DNA from: Candidatus Obscuribacterium magneticum
Lineage (GTDB): Bacteria > Elusimicrobiota > Elusimicrobia > F11
Reading direction: 5' to 3'
Assembly: GCA_020523905.1 (NCBI GenBank)
Contig: JAJAPZ010000006.1
Coordinates: 18,189 to 82,188, forward strand
DNA length: 64,000 bases
Made by a program: the position numbers and the translations under genes. Below the pieces are notes generated by a model, which was not told where the DNA came from, searched no databases, and saw only the letters and a program-made list of their open reading frames with translations. This document shows positions 54,064-63,509 of the stretch, in pieces. Every line of letters starts with the position of its first letter. Position 1 is the first letter of the stretch.

Positions 54064-55199
54064 ACCAGTTTGTTGAGCTCATCAATCAACTGCCGCAGGC
54101 GTCCGTTGTTGATGCGATTGAATTTGAACACAAGCCGCGGCAGATGCTGAAGTTCCGGCTGGTTGTCCTCTTCTGAAAGAGGCCCGCTTTTTTCAAATTG
54201 GCCGGAGGCCAGGAGGTCTTTAAAATGCTGGTTCAGATATTTAATTTGGGCATCGTCCAAGCTCGATTGCAGGCGGACCACCAGGGCCTCCCCGACATAG
54301 CGGAGGGAGTGGTAGTTCGCATAGAAGTGGGAGATTTCATCCCAAGCCTCGTCGGCGGAATGGACGATCTTGAAAATGTGCATGTCTTCCGGGGAGATGC
54401 GCTTCTGCCCGTGGAGCTTGGATTGGACGTAGCGCTTAAGGCCCTGCCAGTAGGTCCCGCCCGGTTTTTCAATGAAGAGAACCGGCATGGGATCGCACTT
54501 GCCGGTCTGGACAAGAGTCAGGATTTCAAACGTTTCATCCAGAGTCCCGTAGCCGCCGGGAAAGAAGGCGGCGGCGCTGGCTTCCTTGACGAAGATGAGT
54601 TTTCGGGTGAAGAAGTAGCGGCAGTCGATGTACGTGGGCTGTTTGGCGATGAATTCGTTGGGCATCTGTTCGTAGGGGAGGCGGATGTTGACGCCGAAAC
54701 TGCCGCCCGGCCCCGCCCCTTCGTTGCCGGCCATCATGATGCCGGGGCCGGCGCCCGTGATGACCATGTAGCCGTTCTGGGCCAGTTTTTGGGCGAATTG
54801 TTTGGCGATCTTGTAGTTGGGGTCGGCGGGCGTGGAGCGGGCGGAGCCGAAGATGGTCACCTTCCGGATGCCCCGGTAATCCTTGAAGATTTTGAAGGCA
54901 TAGCGCAATTCGCGAAGGGCCCGGCTTAAGAGTTTGAGGTCGCCGCGGCCCAGCTGCGCCTGCACGGCCTTCAAGGCCGTTATGATGATTTCCGTGACGA
55001 CATCCGCGTGTTCAAAGTGGTGTTCCGGGGCGATCTTTTCGATGAGGCGGGTGATGTCTTCCTTGATTTCGGGGCTCCACACGCCCATCAATGGCTCGGT
55101 CGAGTGGCTGTCCTGGAGCATGGAGTAATGGGGGCTGGCGTCAGCGGGAGTTTTGCGGCCGTTCCCGTTTATTTTTTTCTTCGGTGGTTCTTGCGACAT
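54033..55199 (-). CDS. LOG-family Rossmann protein (TIGR00730-like), long form
   Basis: This 388-residue protein has a central Rossmann core: KVTIFGSARSTPAD, GYMVITGAGPGIMMAGNEGA, and the LOG signature PGGYGTLDETFEILTLVQ. The family includes phosphoribohydrolases that act on nucleoside monophosphates and is often misnamed lysine decarboxylase. About 100 N-terminal and 120 C-terminal residues extend beyond the minimal LOG domain. AAGGAG lies just upstream of ATG 55199. The 77-base gap to uvrB must hold the two divergent promoters; I could not assign them with confidence. Confidence 0.88.
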   Translation of the reverse strand: MSQEPPKKKINGNGRKTPADASPHYSMLQDSHSTEPLMGVWSPEIKEDITRLIEKIAPEHHFEHADVVTEIIITALKAVQAQLGRGDLKLLSRALRELRYAFKIFKDYRGIRKVTIFGSARSTPADPNYKIAKQFAQKLAQNGYMVITGAGPGIMMAGNEGAGPGGSFGVNIRLPYEQMPNEFIAKQPTYIDCRYFFTRKLIFVKEASAAAFFPGGYGTLDETFEILTLVQTGKCDPMPVLFIEKPGGTYWQGLKRYVQSKLHGQKRISPEDMHIFKIVHSADEAWDEISHFYANYHSLRYVGEALVVRLQSSLDDAQIKYLNQHFKDLLASGQFEKSGPLSEEDNQPELQHLPRLVFKFNRINNGRLRQLIDELNKLVWTPKESPLP

Positions 55200-55276
55200 A
55201 TCTCTCCTTTCTTAAAAGGGATAGTATTTGAGATGTGATTATTTGAAGTTTATTCCCTTGTTATTATTGATTGTCT

Positions 55277-57283
55277 ATGAGCAAATTTCAAATTGTTTCT
55301 TCTTTTAAACCGGCCGGTGACCAGATTGATGCCATTACGGAATTGACCGACGGGATCCTTTCGGGGAAGCCTCATCAGGTGTTGCTCGGGGTGACGGGCT
55401 CAGGGAAAACCTTCACCCTGGCCAACGTCATCGCCCGTGTGGGGCGGCCCACCCTTGTCATTTCCCACAACAAGATCCTGGCGGCCCAGCTCTATGCCGA
55501 GTTTAAATCCTTCTTCCCCAAGAACGCCGTCGAGTATTTCATTTCCTATTACGATTATTACCAGCCCGAGGCCTACGTCCCCCAATCCGACACCTATATT
55601 GAGAAAGATGCCAGCATCAACGAACACATCGACCGGTTGCGCCTGAAGGCCACCTCCAGTTTGATGGAGCGGGAGGATGTCATCATCGTTGCCAGCGTCT
55701 CCTGCATCTATGGCTTAGGGTCGCCCTCGGAATATAAAGAGCTCTGCGTGGCCTTGGAGGTCGGTGAGATGCGGCCGTCGAAAGACATCCTTCGGGATTT
55801 GGTGGCGACCCATTACAAACGCAACGAGGTGGAATTCTCCCCCGGCACGTTTCGGGTGCGGGGGGATTCCATTGAGATCTTCCCGGCTTATCTGGACACC
55901 GCCCTTCGTGTCGAGCTTTTCGGTGATGAGATTGAAAAGATACGGGAAGTTCACCCCTTGACCGGGGATGTTCTATCGGAGAAAGAGCGCGTTTACATTT
56001 ATCCCGCCCGGCATTTCGTCACCACGCGCCCCACCATCGAAAAAGCGTTGGGCACCATCGAACAAGAGCTTAATGAACGCCTGGCCTATTTCCGCCAGAA
56101 AGGAAAGCTGCTGGAGGCGCAGCGCCTGGAGCAAAGGACCCGTTACGATATGGAGATGCTTCGAGAAATGGGCTTCTGCCATGGGATTGAAAACTACTCC
56201 CGGCCTCTTTCGGGCCGAAATCCGGGAGAGCGGCCCGCCTGCCTCATCGATTATTTCCCCAAGGATTTTTTGACCATTGTCGACGAATCGCACGTCACCC
56301 TTCCTCAGGTGCGGGGGATGTACGAAGGCGACAGGGCCCGCAAACAGACGCTCGTGGATTTTGGGTTTCGGCTGCCCTCGGCCCTGGACAATCGACCTTT
56401 GAAATTCCATGAGTTTGAAAACCTCGTCCCTCAATTGATCTACGCCTCAGCCACTCCGGCGCCTTATGAATTACAAAAGGCCAAGGGCATTTTTGTCGAG
56501 CAGGTGATCCGGCCCACCGGGCTCATCGATCCGGACGTGCTGATCCGGCCGAACGCGGGTCAAATAGAGGATTTAATGATGCGGATTAAGGAGCGGGTTC
56601 AAAAGAAAGAGCGGGTTCTGGTGACGACCCTGACGAAACGGATGTCCGAGGATCTGACCGATTTCTTGAATGAAAAGAAATTCCGCGTTCGCTACATGCA
56701 TTCCGATATCGATGCGCTGGAACGTATCGAGATCATACAGGGCCTTCGTAAGGGCGACTTTGACGTTCTGGTTGGAATCAATCTCCTCCGGGAGGGGCTG
56801 GATCTTCCCGAAGTATCGTTGGTGGCGGTCTTGGACGCCGATAAAGAGGGTTTTTTAAGATCGGAAACCACCTTGATTCAGGTGTGCGGGCGGGCGGCGC
56901 GGAACGTGGGGGGAGGCGTGGTTCTTTACGCGGACAAAATGACGGGATCGATGGCGCGTGCGTTGGACGAAATGGGGCGCCGCCGCATAAAACAGTTGGT
57001 GTACAACAAGAAGCACCATATCACGCCCCGCACCATCGTCAAAGCGGTTCAGGAGCTGGAGGAATTTCAGTCCCGTTCCAAAGAGGAAGGGTTGCTTAAG
57101 ATGGTGGGGGATATCGCCATGCCTTTTGGCGAGGCGAAGAACTTGCCTCAATTCATCCGCGAACTGGAAACCCAGATGAATGCGGCCGCCGATGCCCTCG
57201 ACTTTGAATTGGCCGCCGCCCTCCGTGATAAGATAAAAGAGCTTCGCCAAATGAGAGTTATTACGAAGAGGGGCGAGACCTAA
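55277..57283 (+). CDS. uvrB: Excinuclease ABC subunit B
   Basis: This 668-residue repair helicase has Walker A GVTGSGKT at 38-45 and the DNA-clamping beta-hairpin region [12 protein letters not shown] at about 94-105. The helicase motifs [48 protein letters not shown] and QVCGRAARN are intact, and a C-terminal UVR motif ([17 protein letters not shown]) follows. ATG 55277 ([10 protein letters not shown]) is preferred to an in-frame TTG at 55271. It verifies damage in nucleotide excision repair. Confidence 0.97.
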   Translation: MSKFQIVSSFKPAGDQIDAITELTDGILSGKPHQVLLGVTGSGKTFTLANVIARVGRPTLVISHNKILAAQLYAEFKSFFPKNAVEYFISYYDYYQPEAYVPQSDTYIEKDASINEHIDRLRLKATSSLMEREDVIIVASVSCIYGLGSPSEYKELCVALEVGEMRPSKDILRDLVATHYKRNEVEFSPGTFRVRGDSIEIFPAYLDTALRVELFGDEIEKIREVHPLTGDVLSEKERVYIYPARHFVTTRPTIEKALGTIEQELNERLAYFRQKGKLLEAQRLEQRTRYDMEMLREMGFCHGIENYSRPLSGRNPGERPACLIDYFPKDFLTIVDESHVTLPQVRGMYEGDRARKQTLVDFGFRLPSALDNRPLKFHEFENLVPQLIYASATPAPYELQKAKGIFVEQVIRPTGLIDPDVLIRPNAGQIEDLMMRIKERVQKKERVLVTTLTKRMSEDLTDFLNEKKFRVRYMHSDIDALERIEIIQGLRKGDFDVLVGINLLREGLDLPEVSLVAVLDADKEGFLRSETTLIQVCGRAARNVGGGVVLYADKMTGSMARALDEMGRRRIKQLVYNKKHHITPRTIVKAVQELEEFQSRSKEEGLLKMVGDIAMPFGEAKNLPQFIRELETQMNAAADALDFELAAALRDKIKELRQMRVITKRGET

Positions 57284-57289
57284 GTGACG

Positions 57290-57340
57290 TGTCATTGCGA
57301 GGGACGGTGTCATTGCGAGCGAAGCGAAGCAATCTGTCGT
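57290..57340. repeat. GCAATCTGTC-family repeats after uvrB
   Basis: A truncated unit (57290-57302, GTCATTGCGAGGG) is followed by a fuller unit at 57309-57339 (GTCATTGCGAGCGAAGCG, ending in GCAATCTGTC). This is the same family as at 35385-35491. It lies between convergent uvrB and the defence locus. Confidence 0.85.
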
Positions 57341-57373
57341 TCAGAAAAGAGTGTTCGTCATCATTCTTGTAAA

Positions 57374-57426
57374 AGGTGCCGTAGAATAAAGGGAATGGAA
57401 CTTGCAATCTTGCAACTACGGCACCT
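57374..57426. repeat. Perfect 11-base inverted repeat at the edge of the defence locus
   Basis: AGGTGCCGTAG (57374-57384) and CTACGGCACCT (57416-57426) flank 31 bases that contain the direct repeat TTGCAA-TC-TTGCAA. It lies 17 bases beyond the stop of the rloC-like gene. It may end transcription or mark an integration boundary. Confidence 0.75.
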
Positions 57427-57442
57427 GTTCCCACGTCTTGTC

Positions 57443-59740
57443 TTAGACTTTATAAACAAGGTTAAGGGCTTCACGAATCAAAGGGATAAGTTCATCCCTA
57501 CTGAGCTTCTTCGGTGTCGTGTCGATTATCTCGCCGTGATGGGCGCTGTCTGCCACTGAACACAGGTCAAATAAACGCGGTTTCATGGCGGCATTAAGAA
57601 GTCCGGCATTGAAGAGAGTGGTCAAGAGGGTCGCGAAGCCATGCTTGGACTTGATGTCCACGGCAAGAGCGCGGTAATATTTGGTCTTGAGAACGACCTC
57701 AAAGATCTTTCGGAGATTGCCCTGCATGGTGTCGGCGGTTGGACCGAAATCCTCCCCAACATAGCGCTCCATATCCTCAACCAGACGGACATGCTCACTC
57801 TTCCGCGCCTCTTCCACGTTTAACATTTCGAGCCGACTGCCATTCTTCTTATCCGAGCGGATTTGCAGAACTTTGTTCTCCGGCATCTTATCGCAAAGCA
57901 TGTACAGAAAATCCTGCTTGTGGGTAAATACGTTGAGTTGCTTTACGGCAGGTGACAGTGCCAGGAGCAAGCGGGCCGTTGCTTCGCGCCGGGTCTCGTC
58001 GAGACTGGAAAGCGGGTCGTCGAAAAGAACGATTTGCTTGTCGAGTTCCGGGATCTTCTCCAGCGCTGCGATAAAGAAAGCAAAGGCGAGAGTGCTCTTG
58101 TCGCCTTCGCTAAGCGTGTTTTTGAAACAAGGTTCATCATCCTGGCGAGCCGACAGTGGGACTATTTGTTCAAGAATGAGGAAACCAAAATCGCTGTAAC
58201 TTTCATTTGCCCGTTCATCTGCCTTCCCGGTCAAACCTGTGATGGTAAAGTCGGTTCCTAATGTTGAGAGTAATTCGTTGATCCGCTTTTGGTCAGTATC
58301 GAAAATGGTCTTGCTGTAAATCTCGAGCTCTTTCTGTTTCGCATTCTTCTGGTTGATGAGATTGTCGGCCTCCTTCTTTGCCGCTGAATAATTGATAGCC
58401 CATCTTTTCCATTCAGGCTCAAACCGCCTTTTTATTTCTTTCTCTTTAACCAAAGCGATTTGAAGTGCAGCAACATCCGACTTCGGGAGATTGGCAATGT
58501 ACTGTTTGGCTTTCTCGACAAAAGAGGAACCCGCGGCGTTGTATCCTCCGACTGCAGTCTTCAACCCGGCAAGTTCCGCGGTAAGTGCGTCTAATTGGGA
58601 CAGGTCGGCGTCAGCATTTGGGTCTTTCTGCTTCTTCTCCAGTTCGGATTGAACCTTGCCTTTTAACGCAGCTAATCTGGATCGGCATGAGTCAACTGTT
58701 GCGACGACATCCGGTAACACAATTGTACCGAGGTAAGGTGCCCACTGGCTCAACGTCGAAAGGTTTGAATTGTGCGCAGAAACCAATGTGGTGAGGTCGT
58801 TGTCAATATTCCATCCGCTCAGCGCGGCGAGCTGTTGGGCAACACTCTGCTGGTACGTCCGGAATGCGTCGTCGAAAAACTCTTGGTATGCCTTCAACAG
58901 GCCAGTAGCGTTTTTGAGGTCTTGCCCGCAAAAAGGGCAATTCGCCTGTGTCTGGTCAATGCCCAGGCGAATAAACTCCTTTGCGTGCGTCTTGTCTTTG
59001 AAATTCCAGTTAATATGCTCAAGCACACGCTTTTCGGCGGCTTCATGCGCGGCTGTCAACTTTAGGGCGACAATCTCCTTCACGCCGGATGAATCGAACG
59101 CTGGAGCCGCGATTGTACGAGGAAAGCCAAGTCCTTGAACGATCCCTTCGGATTGTTTCGATTTGATGTCTTGTTCCAGTTGCTGAATGCGCGGGCCAAC
59201 GGCTACTTCCTCGTCTGGATAAAGCACAAGGAATGCACCGAGCGATAAGTTGATGAACCCTCCCCGATTGAACTCGTTGGCAAGATTTACAACTTCCTGA
59301 CTCTTCGCCTTTTCCTTCGCTTTCAGGTTTGAAAGCTCATCGGCCAGTTTGACCCCTTCCGCGCCTATGATGATCTTATGAATGTTCTTCTTGTGCTCAT
59401 GGCCGATTTCGTGCGCAAGGATGTTGGCTTGAATGAAAGGCACATCAAAAATCTGGATCGCTGGATATTGCCGCTCCCACCTTATTCCATCGAAAAGGTA
59501 GTTCGCGCTGTCAATCACAATCAAAGCTTCAGGTTCGGTGGCCGCGCCCAAGGTCTTTCGGGCACGCATCAACTTCGGGTCATTATCGCGAAGTGAGAGG
59601 AGAACATTGACAAGGGTTGTTTTGCCATAGGCGTTCGGGGCAAAAACAAATGTGTTCTTATGCCAGTCGAGGACGTTTTCCTTAGCGGCGAAGTTATAAA
59701 ACTTCCCGATGTTTTTTAATCGTTTGACTTTTGTGATCAT
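57443..59740 (-). CDS. rloC: RloC-like anticodon nuclease: zinc-hook ABC/SMC ATPase with C-terminal RNase domain
   Basis: This 765-residue protein has a split ABC-type ATPase: a Walker A-like loop APNAYGKT at 34-41, an LSEGDKST signature near 543, Walker B IVLFDDPLSSLDE near 568 and an H-loop VFTHKQDF. Between the halves lies a long coiled coil with a Rad50-like zinc hook, CPFC (Cys268, Cys271). The C-terminus holds Arg677-x3-Glu681 and, 53 residues later, His734/His735 (SAHHGE), matching the R-x3-E...H triad of PrrC/RloC tRNases. RloC proteins cleave tRNA at the anticodon when restriction fails. The start ATG 59740 overlaps the hsdMS stop (ATGA) and follows GGGGGAG. The first Walker A Gly is replaced by Ala. 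Confidence 0.8.
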   Translation of the reverse strand: MITKVKRLKNIGKFYNFAAKENVLDWHKNTFVFAPNAYGKTTLVNVLLSLRDNDPKLMRARKTLGAATEPEALIVIDSANYLFDGIRWERQYPAIQIFDVPFIQANILAHEIGHEHKKNIHKIIIGAEGVKLADELSNLKAKEKAKSQEVVNLANEFNRGGFINLSLGAFLVLYPDEEVAVGPRIQQLEQDIKSKQSEGIVQGLGFPRTIAAPAFDSSGVKEIVALKLTAAHEAAEKRVLEHINWNFKDKTHAKEFIRLGIDQTQANCPFCGQDLKNATGLLKAYQEFFDDAFRTYQQSVAQQLAALSGWNIDNDLTTLVSAHNSNLSTLSQWAPYLGTIVLPDVVATVDSCRSRLAALKGKVQSELEKKQKDPNADADLSQLDALTAELAGLKTAVGGYNAAGSSFVEKAKQYIANLPKSDVAALQIALVKEKEIKRRFEPEWKRWAINYSAAKKEADNLINQKNAKQKELEIYSKTIFDTDQKRINELLSTLGTDFTITGLTGKADERANESYSDFGFLILEQIVPLSARQDDEPCFKNTLSEGDKSTLAFAFFIAALEKIPELDKQIVLFDDPLSSLDETRREATARLLLALSPAVKQLNVFTHKQDFLYMLCDKMPENKVLQIRSDKKNGSRLEMLNVEEARKSEHVRLVEDMERYVGEDFGPTADTMQGNLRKIFEVVLKTKYYRALAVDIKSKHGFATLLTTLFNAGLLNAAMKPRLFDLCSVADSAHHGEIIDTTPKKLSRDELIPLIREALNLVYKV

Positions 59741-62277
59741 GACTCCCCCCAAACGCGGGCGAGAGTGGCCCGGATCTTCTTCTCAAAGCGAGCGATCAGT
59801 TCGTGGTTGGCGGCGACCAGCGCTTGCTCGGCTTCGATTTCGGCGACGATGGCTTGCTGCGTGGCGAGGGGTGGGAGTGGCAGCTTAAAGTTTAGAACAT
59901 CGGTTTTCGTGATGTTCGGGTCTTTACGGGTGCTGTTTGCGACCGTCTTCCAATAATCCTTCGACGCCACAAGAATGGCATTCAGAAAGTAGGGACTAAC
60001 TCTCGGCGTTGGAAGCAGCGCCGTCATCGCTTGGTTGTGCGTTGCTTCGATCTCAAGAACTCCAGTTCGTCCAATTTGATTGAAACCTCCATACATCGCA
60101 ATGAGGACGGTTCCCACAGGCAAGATACTGAGGTGGGTATCGTCCAATGCTTGAGGCGTTATCTTCTCGTCGGTCGATCTGATAGGGCCGTCTCTGAGGT
60201 CAAGTGTCTTTACCCACGGGATTGTCCCGTCCTTGAAATAATCAGTGCGACTGCGCGACGGCGTAGTCCCCGATTTTGTCGCAAAGAGAGCTGCAAGTGG
60301 TTCAACCGGCCAGTCGGGGTGGATGGGGATGTGGGGGCGGTAGTTGTCGAGGACGGCGCGGGCGCCGTTGATGACTTTCTGGTAGCCCTCGATCTCCGCC
60401 ACGATCTCTTTCTGCACCTCCAGCGGCGGCAGGGGGATTTGGAATCGGTAGAGAAGCGCCCCGCTGAGATTGTTGATATTTGCCCCGGCAATCTGCTCTC
60501 GCAAGAAGTCGTTGAAATGGCCGGTCGTTAGTTGCTTCAGCAAGTAGCTCGCATGAAGTCGCCCCGGCTTGACGCGGATTGCTCCCATGAATCCGCCAAA
60601 GTAGAAATCAGTGTCCTCCTTGATGAACGCGACTTTGCCGATGTGATCTTTGCTGCCGCTCGCGAGGCAAATGAAAATGTCGCCCTGCCTCAGCTTCTTC
60701 TCGTCGGCGAAATCAAGCTTCGGCGACACTTGTTTGATGTCGTCCAAGTTAAGCTCGTAGCGATCCTTGTTGATGTTGTTGGCTCGAAGAACTTTGACGC
60801 CGCCCTCTGAAACTTCGTCCTCTTTTGCGAACACAACGCCGCGCACAAGTTCGCAAATCTCGCCAAGTTCAACCGAAGGGAAAGTTGACGTGCTGATGCT
60901 TCCCTCACGATACCGTTCCCCGCTGAGATTGTAGTCACCATTCGCGGCGATCTTTTCTTTCGGCACGATCAACCCCAGCGTGGGCTGGAAGTCGGCTATC
61001 GATTCTCTAGCCCGCAGGCGGCGCAGGTATTCGCTGATTTCGGCGTGAGCTTGCGGCAAGTCGTTCTTGTCAATCTCGCGGCGCTGGGCGCCGAGGCCGA
61101 AGCCGTCGTTCTCGACCTTGAAGAAGGCGATGGTGTTGGTCTTCTTGGCCAGCGACTTGTCGAGGATAAGGATTGAGGTCTTGACGCCGGAATAGGGATT
61201 GAACACCCCCGCGGGTAGCGAGACCACGGCGACGAGGGCGTTTTCGACGAGCATCTTCCGCAGGTCTTTGTAGGCGGTCTGGCTCTGGAAGATGATCCCC
61301 TCTGGCACAATAATGCCGGCACGGCCGGTGGGTGTGAGGTGCTCGGCCATGTAGTCCACGAACAACACTTCACTGCGCTTGGATTGTACCGAGAAGCGAT
61401 TATGCGGCTTGATGCCGCCCTTTGGCGACATGAAGGGCGGATTGGCGAGGATGACGTCGGCGTATTCGTTCCATTTGTCCTGGCTGGTGAGGGTGTCGTA
61501 CTCGGCGATGTGCGGGTCGGCGAAGCCGTGCAGGTACAGGTTCACTAAGGACAGGCGCACCATGTCGGGCGAGATGTCGTAGCCCTTGATGTTCTGCGCG
61601 AGGCGGCCCTTCTCATCCGGAGTGAGCAAGTCGCCATCCCTCACCCCTGCCCCTCTCCCAGAGGGAGAGGGAGTCGATGTGTTGGCTTTGAGGATGTGCT
61701 TGTAGGACGAGATCAGGAACCCCGCCGTGCCGCAGGCCGGGTCAAGCACGGTCTCGGTCTTCTTCGGATCGACGATTTCAACCATGAAATCGATAATGTG
61801 GCGCGGGGTGCGGAACTGTCCGGCATCGCCCTGGGAGCCGAGCACGGAGAGCAGATACTCGAAGGCGTCGCCCAAGCGTTCCGAGTGGTCGTAGTTGAAC
61901 TCATCTATGACCTTGAGGAAGGCGCGGAGCGTCTCCGGGTCGCGGTAGGGCAGATAGGCGTTCTTGAAGATGTCGCGGAAAAGAAGCGGAATGCCGGGGT
62001 TCTCCGGCATCTTGGCGATGGCCTCGCCGTAGAGGTTCAGGGTTTCGTGGCCGCCGAGGCCTGAGCGCATCAGCTTGGCCCAGCCGTAGCGGGCAAACTC
62101 CTTGGCGAAAAATTTGCGCTTCCCGCCGAACTCCTCGCTCTCGGCGTCCATGTCGTCCATGAACTTGTAGATGAGGGCGATGGTGATCTGCTCAACCTGA
62201 CTTTTCGGGTCGGGCACTTTGCCCACGAGGATGTCGCGGGCGGTGTCGATGCGGCGTTTGGTGTCGGTGTCGAGCAT
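59737..62277 (-). CDS. Type I restriction-modification fused methyltransferase-specificity protein (HsdM-HsdS)
   Basis: This 846-residue fusion has an HsdM part (about 1-470) with an N-terminal helical domain, SAM motif DPACGTAGF at 179-187 and the catalytic NPPF at 279-282 (N6-adenine class). The HsdS part (about 480-846) has two target-recognition regions, each ending in a conserved helix start (IPLPPLEVQKEIVAEIEGYQ and LPLPPLATQQAIVAEIEAEQ). HsdM and HsdS are usually separate; the fusion fixes subunit ratio and specificity. Residues about 200-214 are read from a palindromic repeat. ATG 62277 follows AGGA and leaves 10 bases after the nuclease stop. A 15-codon upstream extension overlaps that gene. 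Confidence 0.93.
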   Translation of the reverse strand: MLDTDTKRRIDTARDILVGKVPDPKSQVEQITIALIYKFMDDMDAESEEFGGKRKFFAKEFARYGWAKLMRSGLGGHETLNLYGEAIAKMPENPGIPLLFRDIFKNAYLPYRDPETLRAFLKVIDEFNYDHSERLGDAFEYLLSVLGSQGDAGQFRTPRHIIDFMVEIVDPKKTETVLDPACGTAGFLISSYKHILKANTSTPSPSGRGAGVRDGDLLTPDEKGRLAQNIKGYDISPDMVRLSLVNLYLHGFADPHIAEYDTLTSQDKWNEYADVILANPPFMSPKGGIKPHNRFSVQSKRSEVLFVDYMAEHLTPTGRAGIIVPEGIIFQSQTAYKDLRKMLVENALVAVVSLPAGVFNPYSGVKTSILILDKSLAKKTNTIAFFKVENDGFGLGAQRREIDKNDLPQAHAEISEYLRRLRARESIADFQPTLGLIVPKEKIAANGDYNLSGERYREGSISTSTFPSVELGEICELVRGVVFAKEDEVSEGGVKVLRANNINKDRYELNLDDIKQVSPKLDFADEKKLRQGDIFICLASGSKDHIGKVAFIKEDTDFYFGGFMGAIRVKPGRLHASYLLKQLTTGHFNDFLREQIAGANINNLSGALLYRFQIPLPPLEVQKEIVAEIEGYQKVINGARAVLDNYRPHIPIHPDWPVEPLAALFATKSGTTPSRSRTDYFKDGTIPWVKTLDLRDGPIRSTDEKITPQALDDTHLSILPVGTVLIAMYGGFNQIGRTGVLEIEATHNQAMTALLPTPRVSPYFLNAILVASKDYWKTVANSTRKDPNITKTDVLNFKLPLPPLATQQAIVAEIEAEQALVAANHELIARFEKKIRATLARVWGES
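61637..61672. repeat. CTCTCCC/GGGAGAG palindrome inside hsdM
   Basis: The palindrome CCCTCTCCCAGAGGGAGAGG and its flanking ACCCCTGC form a short REP-like element read in frame as a Ser/Pro/Gly-rich insert (TPSPSGRGAGVR) after SAM motif I. It differs from the two other repeat families in the window. Confidence 0.75.
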
Positions 62278-62287
62278 TATTTTATCC

Positions 62288-63505
62288 TTATCTTCCGGTT
62301 GGCAGAATGGGGCGGATGACATCCCTCAGTTGCCGGGCGGTCGGCAGTTTGCCTTTGAGTTCAGGCGGGAGTTTGGATTGAAGATGGTATTCGGCCACGC
62401 CAATGGGGTTGGTCTTGCTCTTCAGGGAGAATTCGACTTCCAGATTGTCCTTCTCCGCGCAAAGGATGATACCGATCGAGGGGTGATCATCGGGTGCGCG
62501 TTCCTTTTCATTTAATAAGTTGAGATAGAAATCCATCTTGCCGGCATACTCGGGTTCAAAGGGGCCTACCTTGAGTTCAAACGCCACGAGGGCTTTAATA
62601 AACCGGTGGTAGAAGAGCAGGTCAATGAAATACTCCTTCTGCCCCAACACCAAGCGGTGTTGGCGGCCCACAAAGCAAAAACCATAACCGAGTTCGAGAA
62701 TGAATTCGCGCAATCGCTCAAGGAGCCGGTCTTCCAGTTGCCGCTCCTTGATTGCGCGGCGGATGCCGAGAAATTCGAGGTTGTAACGGCTCTTGAGCGC
62801 CTCTTCGGCCTGCTCGGCAAGGAATTCCGGCAAGGCGAGTGGAAAGTTGTGCGTCTTCTTTTCTGTCACCGCTCGCTCATACGCGCCGGCTTTGATCTGG
62901 TTTAACAGGACATTACGGGCCCAGCCAAAGCGCGCGGTGGCCCGGAGGTAGTAAAGCAACTCTGGAGCAGATTTGGTTTTACCCAGAAGAAGGACGTGAT
63001 GCCCCCAAGGAACAGCCGCCGCCAATTCTCGCACAGCTTGTGCGAGAATTGGACTCCCCTCAGTTGCCACCGGAACAGTTTTTCTTTCTGGAACAACTTG
63101 CTCCAGAAATGAGGGCACCCCCTGTCGAGGAGAACGGTTTTCAAGTTCTCGCGCAGCCTGTGCGAGAATTGCCTCACTGGAGTATACCGTGTGGAGTTGG
63201 CGCATCCGCCAGACGTTTGCCGGGGAGAAGCCCGCCATGGCAGGGAACTCCCTCTGCAAGTCTTTCGCCACCATTTCAACCACCGAATCGCCCCAGTTCA
63301 ATAACGCCTGTTTTTCCACGATGGCCCGGCCGATATCCCAGTAGAGCAGGATCAGGTCGCGATTGACCGCGCGTGCGGCGGAAAGACGGGCGGCCTGAAT
63401 GCGAATTTTGAGGGCAGACAGGAACTGATCGTAATCGGCACCCGCAATAACGGCGCTTTTCATGCCGGTGTGTTTCTCACGTTCAGATGGCTTGCGTTTG
63501 TTCAT
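62288..63505 (-). CDS. DUF1016/YhcG-type PD-(D/E)XK nuclease protein
   Basis: This protein of about 405 residues has an N-terminal DUF1016 domain (VNRDLILLYWDIGRAIVEKQ; FSPANVWRMRQLHTVY; VPWGHHVLLLGK). The C-terminal PD-(D/E)XK-like core shows FIDLLFYHRFIKALVAFELKVG, giving the Asp and E-x-K. Such proteins are often found in type I restriction loci; their role is unproven. The start is uncertain: ATG 63505, TTG 63520 (overlapping the hsdR stop) or ATG 63463. Two near-identical palindromes encode the similar stretches ILAQAVREL and ILAQAAREL. It is the gene between hsdR and hsdMS. Confidence 0.85.
   Translation of the reverse strand: MNKRKPSEREKHTGMKSAVIAGADYDQFLSALKIRIQAARLSAARAVNRDLILLYWDIGRAIVEKQALLNWGDSVVEMVAKDLQREFPAMAGFSPANVWRMRQLHTVYSSEAILAQAARELENRSPRQGVPSFLEQVVPERKTVPVATEGSPILAQAVRELAAAVPWGHHVLLLGKTKSAPELLYYLRATARFGWARNVLLNQIKAGAYERAVTEKKTHNFPLALPEFLAEQAEEALKSRYNLEFLGIRRAIKERQLEDRLLERLREFILELGYGFCFVGRQHRLVLGQKEYFIDLLFYHRFIKALVAFELKVGPFEPEYAGKMDFYLNLLNEKERAPDDHPSIGIILCAEKDNLEVEFSLKSKTNPIGVAEYHLQSKLPPELKGKLPTARQLRDVIRPILPTGR
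63024..63055. repeat. Perfect 14-base palindrome inside the DUF1016 gene
   Basis: CCAATTCTCGCACA and its exact complement flank a GCT loop, reading as ILAQAVREL on the minus strand. A related, imperfect copy lies at about 63146-63174 and reads as ILAQAAREL. The pair brackets a 35-40-residue stretch of the protein. Confidence 0.8.
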
Positions 63506-63509
63506 ATTC

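Noticed and set aside
54198..54929. 243-codon plus-strand frame opposite the LOG-family gene
   Set aside because: It is Val/Gly/Asp-rich shadow sequence; the minus strand carries the intact PGGYGTLDE motif.
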